Shown: piece after piece, positions 57,443 through 64,000 of the stretch
How positions within the stretch are numbered: position 1 is the first letter of the stretch
Layout of the letters: each line of letters begins with the position of its first letter
From: Alistipes shahii WAL 8301
Lineage (GTDB): Bacteria > Bacteroidota > Bacteroidia > Bacteroidales > Rikenellaceae
DNA: 64,000 bases
Assembly: GCF_025145845.1 (NCBI RefSeq)
Contig: NZ_CP102253.1
Location: 620,001-684,000 of the forward strand
Direction: 5' to 3'
Translations under genes and position numbers: made by a program
The notes under the pieces: model-generated
Databases searched by the model: none
The model's input: only the letters and a program-made list of their open reading frames with translations
Told to the model about the DNA's origin: nothing

Positions 57443-59413
57443 TTAGTTGATCGGGTGCGGTGCGGGATCGTATTGGCCCTCGCTGATCTTGTTGTAGACA
57501 TTTTTGGGATCGCGTACGCTCTGCTCGTAGCAGCCCTCTGCCACGTTGCGGAACTGCCGGAGCGAATGCGAACGGTTGTTGCTGACCGTTCCGGTTCCGG
57601 AAGGATCGAATGCGAACCACATGATCCAGCCGTAACCCTGATTCATCAGTGCCTTGGCTCCAGACGACGAGATGGAGTAGCCATAGTTGAGTTGGATAGA
57701 GTTGCCGGCACATCCGCTCAGTCCCATACCGTTTACCGGTCTTGCCGAACCGCCGTAGTCGGCGCAGACGTTGTCAATGAATTCAGACGGCTTATGCTCC
57801 ACACCGTCGATGAATACCGAAGGCAGAGAGGACTGGATATAGCCCAAGTAATAGAGGTGTACCCAAGTCTCCCAGGGGCACAATTCCTTCATCGCCTTTT
57901 TGGTCTCGTAGCAGAGACGGGCGGCCTGCTGGGAGCTGGGGCCTGCGAACCATTTTCCGGATCCGTAGTAGCGCGAATACTCGTCATCGAAACCGATACC
58001 ATCGAGTTTATAGTCGAGACAGATTTGAGCCAGCTCCTTACCGAACTGCTCACAACCCCAGTCGCTCAAACCAGCGATGCCGGCCTGGTCGTGGTTGCCC
58101 AAGATGTCGAGCAACACCTTGATACCTTTCTTACGCAGCGGCTGGAGCAGTTCCTCCGAGTTGTCGAGTAACGCCTGCACGTTGGGGTTGGCATTCATGT
58201 AGACCTTCTGCTTCGAAGCATCCCAGTTGATGTTGCCAGCGAATAGCACGACAGCATCGAAAAACGGCTGACCGTCCTCCAAAATGTACTCAATGGCGTT
58301 GAGCGGGTTGCAGTCGTTCACCTCGAAATAACAGATGTTACGGATCTTCTTCGAACCAATGCGCGAAACTAGGAAGTCAACGTATTCAGCCTCATCTTTA
58401 ACGACGATACCCTCCGTTTGGGCTACGGCCTGAAGGGGAACCATGTAGGTGGTTACATACTCCAGATCGGAAGCACTCGGCGTGAGCGTTACCTCGATCT
58501 GCGCAGAGGTTTCACCGGCGGGGATAGTCATCACGCCGTCGTTCGCAATGGTGCAGAGTTTCTCGGGGAATACGACATACTCGGTAGCGTGGTCGAAGTT
58601 GTACTCTTCGACATGGCGTTCGTCGAAGACGAGCTTCACCTTGGTCTCAACCATAGCGGTCTTCTCCAGCGTGAAGGTCAGGGTTTTCTTGACGGGCTCC
58701 ACGGCATCGTGAGCGAACTGGATGTTCAGATCATCGGCCGTCGAGAGCGAACCGGCGATCTCCTCGCCCGGGGTGGGATTCTCGCTGCCGGCCTTCTGCG
58801 ACACGGCGATCTTCGCAGTCTTCTCACCCTCGCTGGACGTCACGACGATCTGCCCCACACGGGCATCTCCCGTATTGTCCTTGGCGTTGACCGTCAGCTT
58901 GTCGCCCTGCTTCTCGGCCGTCATCCACTCCTCGGGGTAGGAGAACGTCCAGTCGGGTGCATTAGTCGTAACGGTCAGTTCAACGGCCTTGTTGCCAGTA
59001 GCCTCGAACCCAATGGGATCCGACGGCGAAATGCTCAGTACGATTTCACCTACTTCAAGCCCCTTTTGGTTTACGTTGATGTTGACGGGTTCGGCGTTAC
59101 CGGCCGTAATCGTGATGCGGCCCGGACGTACGGACTCCGTGGTATTAGCCTGGGCATTCACAGTTAGTTTGTCGCCGTCCTGCTTGGCGACGATCCACTC
59201 ACCGTTCTTCTCGAATGCCCACGACTTGGCGTCGGTCTTGACGGTCAGCACAACGTCCTGATTGTCGCCGGCCTTGAACTCAATAGCAGACGCAGGTGTT
59301 ACCGACAGGGAATTCTTTTTGTTCACATCATCGTCATCGTTGCAACCGACGAGAGCCCCCGATGAAATGGCGAACATACCCGTTAAAAGCATCAGAAATG
59401 ACTTTCTTTTCAT
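57443..59413 (-). CDS. GH18 endo-beta-N-acetylglucosaminidase (EndoF1/EndoH-like) with BACON and DUF1735 domains
   Basis: A 656-residue lipoprotein ('ALVGCNDDDD'). Two BACON modules (about 35-115 and 120-205) are followed by a DUF1735-type domain (about 215-350) and then a GH18 barrel to the end. The active site reads 'LDGIGFDDEYSRYYGSG' with Asp476 and the catalytic acid Glu478, matching the DGxxFDDE form of EndoF1 and EndoH. 'GYGWIMWFAFDPSGTGT' is the later barrel block. It probably cuts the chitobiose core of N-glycans at the cell surface. It is flanked by binding lipoproteins on the same strand. Confidence 0.9.
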   Translation of the reverse strand: MKRKSFLMLLTGMFAISSGALVGCNDDDDVNKKNSLSVTPASAIEFKAGDNQDVVLTVKTDAKSWAFEKNGEWIVAKQDGDKLTVNAQANTTESVRPGRITITAGNAEPVNINVNQKGLEVGEIVLSISPSDPIGFEATGNKAVELTVTTNAPDWTFSYPEEWMTAEKQGDKLTVNAKDNTGDARVGQIVVTSSEGEKTAKIAVSQKAGSENPTPGEEIAGSLSTADDLNIQFAHDAVEPVKKTLTFTLEKTAMVETKVKLVFDERHVEEYNFDHATEYVVFPEKLCTIANDGVMTIPAGETSAQIEVTLTPSASDLEYVTTYMVPLQAVAQTEGIVVKDEAEYVDFLVSRIGSKKIRNICYFEVNDCNPLNAIEYILEDGQPFFDAVVLFAGNINWDASKQKVYMNANPNVQALLDNSEELLQPLRKKGIKVLLDILGNHDQAGIAGLSDWGCEQFGKELAQICLDYKLDGIGFDDEYSRYYGSGKWFAGPSSQQAARLCYETKKAMKELCPWETWVHLYYLGYIQSSLPSVFIDGVEHKPSEFIDNVCADYGGSARPVNGMGLSGCAGNSIQLNYGYSISSSGAKALMNQGYGWIMWFAFDPSGTGTVSNNRSHSLRQFRNVAEGCYEQSVRDPKNVYNKISEGQYDPAPHPIN

Positions 59414-59486
59414 GTTTGGTTGATTAGGTTAATTAAAAAGGTTAAATTAAAGTTAAGGAATTACGATTCTTCAGGTAATAAATCTC

Positions 59487-60782
59487 TCACTCTTCGGGAA
59501 GCGCGACGCTCTGCCAATTCACTTCGCGCTCGGTCTTCAGATCGAAGCCGTTGCCGGTATAATCCTTGACGGTCTTACCTTTCGTATTGTCGTCGAACTT
59601 CCAATAAGCCACCAGTCCGTCTGATGCGGGATCGATTTTGTAGAAATGGTTCTCGGAAGCGATCTCCTCGGCCGTCAGGGCCTTGTTCCAGAGGCGCACT
59701 TCGCCCATCATGCCGTCGAAACGACGCTCGTAGAACAAGTCGCCGTCCGACTGGAGGCGGTACGAGTGGCCGATCCAAAAGCAGCGCTCCTTGCCGTCCG
59801 TCTCGTCGGAGTGCGGAATGGCGAAGTTGATCTTGTCGATGATCACGGCATGCCCGTCGGTACCAGATACTGAAGCCTTGACCGTATCCTTCAGCTTGCC
59901 GTCGATATAGACGCAGATAGTGCCACGATCGAATGTGACGGCGATATGATGCCAAACGAACAGCTTGAGGTCATAACGGCTGTCGGCCTCGGCCGGAATC
60001 TTCCCGCGTGCAGGCGAGGTCTCCTCCTCCGAAACCTTCTTGGCGAAGGCCACCTGCAACTGGTTAGTCGGACGGCCGTCGTCGCCCAAACGGATGAGGA
60101 ACGTATCCTCGATGCCCATAATTGTCGAGATCTTGCGGTCGAACGAGTTGGCGTAGACGAGCGCTTCGAGCGTGAAGGTCTCCATGTCCTTCACCGCCTC
60201 GGTATCAGCCGTCCACTCGGGCCAGGCGCAGTTGTTCTCCATCTCGGCCACGACGTTGATGAGCGCGGCCTTCGAGAAGACGAAGTAGACCGTCCGGGCG
60301 CTTTCGAGGATATTCATGCCGTCGGCCGACACGATGCGTACGGGCAGCACATAACGCTGCTTCTCCTCGATGGGCAGATTGTCCAAATTCGTAAAGGCGA
60401 AGGTGAGCGGCGCACTCTCCACCATCCCGGCCGTGATGACAGTCGAATTATCCGCGAAATCGTAATAGCCGCCGTTGGCAGGGAGCAGTTCGGCCGTTGG
60501 ATCGTCGTAGAACATCCGGTAGTGCTCCAACAGACCGGGAGCCTCGGCGAACGTGACCGTGATGTCGCGCTCCCGGGGCTGGGCCATGGCGACGGTAACG
60601 TCGCAGCTCTCTTCCCGGGTCACGTCGAGGTTGTCCCGTTTGATAAACACGTCGTCGGTGAACGACGTGGCGGAGATGAACACCTGATTGCTGAAGTGGT
60701 GTTTGCCCTCCTCATCCTCCTTGCAGCCCATGAATACGGCTACCAGGAGCAGACACAATGCGAATCCTAATTTATTTTTCAT
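59487..60782 (-). CDS. DUF1735-LamG surface lipoprotein
   Basis: A 431-residue lipoprotein ('AVFMGCKED'). A DUF1735-type N-terminal domain (about 30-165, 'TREESCDVTVAMAQPRERDI') is followed by a LamG jellyroll (about 195-430, 'FVWHHIAVTFDRGTICVYID', 'MMGEVRLWNKALTAEEIASE'). It is probably a surface glycan-binding protein presenting N-glycans to the GH18 enzyme and SusCD. Its start overlaps the end of the GH18-like gene by 11 bases. Confidence 0.85.
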   Translation of the reverse strand: MKNKLGFALCLLLVAVFMGCKEDEEGKHHFSNQVFISATSFTDDVFIKRDNLDVTREESCDVTVAMAQPRERDITVTFAEAPGLLEHYRMFYDDPTAELLPANGGYYDFADNSTVITAGMVESAPLTFAFTNLDNLPIEEKQRYVLPVRIVSADGMNILESARTVYFVFSKAALINVVAEMENNCAWPEWTADTEAVKDMETFTLEALVYANSFDRKISTIMGIEDTFLIRLGDDGRPTNQLQVAFAKKVSEEETSPARGKIPAEADSRYDLKLFVWHHIAVTFDRGTICVYIDGKLKDTVKASVSGTDGHAVIIDKINFAIPHSDETDGKERCFWIGHSYRLQSDGDLFYERRFDGMMGEVRLWNKALTAEEIASENHFYKIDPASDGLVAYWKFDDNTKGKTVKDYTGNGFDLKTEREVNWQSVALPEE

Positions 60783-61803
60783 CGTCGTTTTTATTTTCGG
60801 GATTGTTTTCGGGCTCCTCTTCGGGCTCGGGGTTCAGGATGCCGAGCGCCTCGCGGATTCTCTTGTATGTTGGCGTATTGAAATAGTCTTCCTGTGCGTT
60901 CGATGCGCAGAGCCCCAGCTTATCGCACTGTACAGTCTGGGAGGTTTTCGGATCCATCACCCACTGCGCGGCCACCTGGAGCGAAGCGCCCACCTGAGCG
61001 TCGTCGCCACCGTCGGCGATCGACGGCACGGAGGCTTCCAGCACGACCCGGTTGCTCGGAACACCCTCTTCGAGTTGGTCGCGCACCATACGGGAGATAG
61101 CCACCGACGACGAGGCACCCTCAGTCAGGATGATGACGTAGTCACACTCCGCAAGAATCGTCTGGTTCTCGATGCTCGTGATGAAGGCGGGGTATCCGCG
61201 GAAGAAGAGTAGCTTGTTGGGATTGTCGCGGCGCCACGTGTCCGCCGCCAGGACGAACGGAGCTGCGGCGCTGCTGTCGTAACCGCCCAGATAGGAGACG
61301 ACGATGCCGTCGAATCCGTATCGGGAGCAGGCCGCAAGCTGCTTTTCAGTCTCGGCCTTGCAGTACTCGGCGAACTTCTCCTCCGTATAGTCGCCCTCGT
61401 GCTCTGTACCGAAAGATGCCTCCTTCATGGCGTCCCAGGTACTGCGGATTGTCGTATAGTCCACGACGTTGAGCGTGCGGGTACCCTTCTTCGAACGTAC
61501 TTCGGCGATCTCGTCCGACAGCGCCGGATGCAGGTCGTCGACGTCGGTCATGAGCAGGTAATCCACACTGTCGGGCATGGACATCGGATGCTGGTTCTGC
61601 CGGTTCGGAGCGGTCGAAGTTCCCCGGACGATCATCATCGTCACCAGGTGTTCGCCGACCTTGAAATCCCGGAGCGATGTCAGAAAAGCCGGATCATTCT
61701 GATTCATCGGCGGCAGAAAATCTTTGTGTTCGGCTTCCGTCCAGTCGCTGCACGAGGCCAGCAGGGCCGCCGCGGCGAAGAACGGAATGAATATGCGTTT
61801 CAT
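60772..61803 (-). CDS. Catalytically dead GH18-like lipoprotein
   Basis: A 343-residue lipoprotein ('ALLASCSDWTEAE', lipid on Cys 18). The barrel follows the GH18 fold of the EndoF/EndoH group. The active-site strand reads 'YGFDGIVVSYLGG': the catalytic Asp and Glu positions are Ser170 and Leu172, so hydrolysis is not expected. Proteins of this type next to SusD are known as surface glycan-binding proteins of N-glycan loci (family knowledge). The C-terminal 20 residues are highly acidic (NPEPEEEPENNPENKNDDEK). It lies 38 bases after the SusD gene. Confidence 0.82.
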   Translation of the reverse strand: MKRIFIPFFAAAALLASCSDWTEAEHKDFLPPMNQNDPAFLTSLRDFKVGEHLVTMMIVRGTSTAPNRQNQHPMSMPDSVDYLLMTDVDDLHPALSDEIAEVRSKKGTRTLNVVDYTTIRSTWDAMKEASFGTEHEGDYTEEKFAEYCKAETEKQLAACSRYGFDGIVVSYLGGYDSSAAAPFVLAADTWRRDNPNKLLFFRGYPAFITSIENQTILAECDYVIILTEGASSSVAISRMVRDQLEEGVPSNRVVLEASVPSIADGGDDAQVGASLQVAAQWVMDPKTSQTVQCDKLGLCASNAQEDYFNTPTYKRIREALGILNPEPEEEPENNPENKNDDEK

Positions 61804-61841
61804 GTCGAATTTCGTTTTAATGGGTTAAACGGTGTGTACGG

Positions 61842-63485
61842 TTATTTGACGGCCGGATTGCAGTCCCACCACATGCGGGTTGCCATGTTATCGGAGCCAC
61901 CAAGCATCTCCACAGCCTTGGCGTAGTTCTCCGGGTTGTTGGTCGCCTCGTCCGCAGGATAGGACATGCGGCGAGCGCCGAGCGTAAGGTTCCGGATGCC
62001 CTGCGAGTTATTGCCCACGGCAGACTCCATGGCCGGAATCAGGTGCGGAAAGCCTGTACGGCGGAAATCAGCCCACGCCTCGTTGCCAAGATGGAAGTTG
62101 GCGATCCACTTCTGGATGATGATGCGCTCCTGCATCTCCTCCTTCGAGGCGCCGTCGTTCCAAGCCACCCCCAGCTGGGAGAGCTGTGTAGAATAGGAGG
62201 TCGCACCGCCGTTGGGGTCGGTGTAGGATTCCGGAAGAGTGGTGCCGACAAGGTATTCGTCGACGCCCGCAACACCCCACTGTTCGAACGAGAGGCGGAC
62301 GCCCTGCTCGTAGAAGGTCTTAGCGCTGCCACCCATGTTCCAGCCGAACACGCCGACGGCTTCCGCCTTCAGGAAGGCCACCTCGGCGGCATTCATCCAC
62401 TGCAACGGAGTAGCCATGCCATCTACGAAGTTGACGCCTGAATAGAGCAGCCCCACAGTGCTGAGCGCTGGAATGGCGATACCACGACGCATGCCCACAT
62501 ACTCAAGGGCGTTGTCCCCGGAGAACTGTGCCTTGCTGAAATATTTCTCGCGGCGCGGATCCTCATAACCGTTCATGTAGCAGATGATGTCGGCTGCAGC
62601 ATGCGAATCGCCGCCCGTCACCGACCCAGCTGGGGAGTTGTACATGCATGCCGTATAGAGCGGATTGCCGTCCTTGCCGAAGGCCAGGGACGAAAGCTGC
62701 GCATTGTCTGCGTTCGACTGCATGACACCGACAGAGTGCGCCACGGCCTGTTCGCCCAACTGCTGCGGAGAGAGGCCCTTCGAGCTTACGAAATCGGTGT
62801 ATACCACCCGCATGGCCAGCCGCAGCTTCATCGAGTTGGCAAAACGGCACCATTTCACGGCTGTGCCGTCGAAGACTTGGTCGGTCGTGCTCGTGATGCT
62901 CCTGTCGATGTTCTCGTCCAACAGGGCGATTGCCTCGTCCAATTCATCGAACATCTGCGAATAGACCTTGGGCTGGTCGTCGTAAGCCACCTGGATCTTA
63001 CCGGTGCTTCCGATCTCGGAATAAGGAATAGGGCCATAAGTGTCCGTCACACGGTTCAGGACGCAGACCTTCACGATCTTGAGGATGGCCAAAACGAGCG
63101 GATCCTCCGAAATCCCCTCCACGTTCGACATGTTACTGTACAGTTGCGGGATGACTTTGTCGCTGTACATGAACACGTTCGTCCAGTTGTCGGTCGGGTT
63201 GTATTTGGAAATGGTGTTCGTCCAGCCATTGTTCGCATCAGCGTAATAACCGCCCTGCGTACTGCCCAGCAGACAGTCAGTGAACTGCGCCGTATTGACA
63301 TCCGTCGAGACGACGGTCCCGAACATGGCAGAGAGTCCCGAGGCGATGGCGTAGTCCTTGGCCTCCATCTGCTCCTTGTCCACCTCGTAGGGATTGCTGT
63401 TGATGTAGAGGTAATTCTTGGTGCATGCGCCCAGAACGCACACAACTGCGAAGGAGAGCGCCGCTTTTATCAATTTGTCTTTCAT
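61842..63485 (-). CDS. SusD-like lipoprotein of the N-glycan locus
   Basis: A 547-residue lipoprotein ('VVCVLGACTKNYLYINSNPY', lipid on Cys 21). It belongs to the SusD_and_RagB_2 type. 'VTDTYGPIPYSEIG', 'WCRFANSMKLRLAMRVVY', 'WMNAAEVAFLKAEAVGVFGW' and 'EAWADFRRTGFPHLIP' are family blocks. It acts with the SusC protein encoded 12 bases upstream. It differs clearly from the RagB-type SusD at 38124. Confidence 0.9.
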   Translation of the reverse strand: MKDKLIKAALSFAVVCVLGACTKNYLYINSNPYEVDKEQMEAKDYAIASGLSAMFGTVVSTDVNTAQFTDCLLGSTQGGYYADANNGWTNTISKYNPTDNWTNVFMYSDKVIPQLYSNMSNVEGISEDPLVLAILKIVKVCVLNRVTDTYGPIPYSEIGSTGKIQVAYDDQPKVYSQMFDELDEAIALLDENIDRSITSTTDQVFDGTAVKWCRFANSMKLRLAMRVVYTDFVSSKGLSPQQLGEQAVAHSVGVMQSNADNAQLSSLAFGKDGNPLYTACMYNSPAGSVTGGDSHAAADIICYMNGYEDPRREKYFSKAQFSGDNALEYVGMRRGIAIPALSTVGLLYSGVNFVDGMATPLQWMNAAEVAFLKAEAVGVFGWNMGGSAKTFYEQGVRLSFEQWGVAGVDEYLVGTTLPESYTDPNGGATSYSTQLSQLGVAWNDGASKEEMQERIIIQKWIANFHLGNEAWADFRRTGFPHLIPAMESAVGNNSQGIRNLTLGARRMSYPADEATNNPENYAKAVEMLGGSDNMATRMWWDCNPAVK

Positions 63486-63497
63486 CGTGTCGCTGTT

Positions 63498-64000
63498 TTA
63501 GAATTTGAGACGGAGATTGAATCCTACGTTGCGCAATGACGGCATCATGAAGTAATCAATACCTTGATAGTAGTTGCCCGTCGTAGCGATGCTTTCTGGA
63601 TCGAACGGAGCCTTGTTGTAGAGCATCCACAGATTGCGGCCCACGATAGAAACCGTAATCTCGCAGACGTTACGCAGCAGCTTGCGGGGAATCGTGTAGC
63701 CAATCGAAGCCTCCTGCAACCGCACGTTCGTGGCCGAGTAGGTGTAGAACTGCGGGATGGAATTGCCGCCTGCGATGGCCGAATACCAAGTGTAGGCATC
63801 CACCACGTCGCCGCCGTTGAGCGTCACGCCTCCGGCATCGCGCGCCGCGGCCGTAACCTCTGACACGCCGTATTGGTCGAGCATGGCCTGCGTACGCGAG
63901 TAGACGATGCCGCCCAGACGGGCCGAAATCATGAAGCCGAAGTTCAGGTTCTTCCAGCGGAAGTCGTTGCGCCACGACATGTTGACATCGGGCAGTACGC
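63498..64000 (-). CDS. SusC-type TonB-dependent transporter, C-terminal part
   Basis: The last 167 or so residues of an outer-membrane barrel, cut by the window edge. 'FRWKNLNFGFMISARLGG', 'NVRLQEASIGYTIPRKLL' and the Phe-terminated 'MPSLRNVGFNLRLKF' are typical of SusC barrels. It is the first visible gene of the N-glycan locus. A regulator (HTCS or sigma/anti-sigma) would be expected further along, outside the window. Confidence 0.9.
   Translation of the reverse strand, partial: VLPDVNMSWRNDFRWKNLNFGFMISARLGGIVYSRTQAMLDQYGVSEVTAAARDAGGVTLNGGDVVDAYTWYSAIAGGNSIPQFYTYSATNVRLQEASIGYTIPRKLLRNVCEITVSIVGRNLWMLYNKAPFDPESIATTGNYYQGIDYFMMPSLRNVGFNLRLKF

Noticed and set aside
1..64000. CRISPR arrays, tRNA and rRNA genes, replication origin
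   Set aside because: None was visible on reading: no regularly spaced identical repeats with spacers, no cloverleaf-like sequence with TTCRA-type arms, and no rRNA-like stretches. A dedicated search was not possible.

Overview
The window is chromosomal DNA of a Bacteroidales gut bacterium, most likely Alistipes or a close relative. This is an inference from three things: high-GC coding sequence, several promoters of the Bacteroidetes type (TTTG, about 20 nt, TAnnTTTG), and the gene content (SusC/SusD pairs, BACON and DUF1735 lipoproteins, a CTnDOT-style transfer operon). No rRNA or tRNA gene and no CRISPR array was seen.

Bases 1 to about 18.8 kb are one end of an integrative conjugative element whose other end lies outside the window. 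Its plus-strand transfer operon (DUF3876, traI, J, K, L, M, N, O, Q) ends in a hairpin and is followed by a 650-residue DUF4116 repeat protein and a small unknown gene. An IS150-group IS3-family element (9116-10538, 3-bp target duplication GTT) has inserted into the loop of a perfect bidirectional terminator. On the minus strand lie small accessory genes, PcfJ, PcfK, a 330-residue unknown protein and a small membrane protein. Several of these genes are preceded by the same type of GC hairpin. Two excisionase-like helix-turn-helix genes, a RhuM-like gene and two tandem tyrosine recombinases close the element.

Bases 19.1 to 30.2 kb are core genes: rpiB, ispE, GSCFA protein, a PafA-like protein lacking most metal ligands, sufE, a SufT/MIP18-type gene, DUF2851, secA, dCMP deaminase, a small secreted protein and a short-chain dehydrogenase. 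From 30.3 to 40.3 kb a LytS-type sensor kinase and a LytTR response regulator bracket a secreted zinc metalloprotease and a SusC/SusD pair, which may form one regulated peptide or glycan uptake locus. From 40.5 to 46.6 kb come ssb, purine nucleoside phosphorylase, lpxK, a gene-free repeat-rich stretch of nearly 1 kb, an M23 endopeptidase lipoprotein, ispD, a small membrane protein and rubredoxin.

Bases 46.8 kb to the end are a minus-strand polysaccharide utilisation locus that looks dedicated to N-glycans: SusC (cut by the window edge), SusD, a catalytically dead GH18-like lipoprotein, a DUF1735-LamG lipoprotein, an EndoF1/EndoH-like GH18 with BACON domains, a BACON-LamG lipoprotein, then an MFS transporter, a GH130 phosphorylase, a GH92 alpha-mannosidase and a GH92-GH125 fusion. 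The inferred order of action is: GH18 frees the glycan at the cell surface, SusCD imports it, GH92 and GH125 remove alpha-linked mannose in the periplasm, the MFS protein moves the Man-beta-1,4-GlcNAc core inward, and GH130 splits it by phosphorolysis. The GH92-GH125 fusion, the PafA-like pseudoenzyme and the IS-split terminator are the most notable individual observations.
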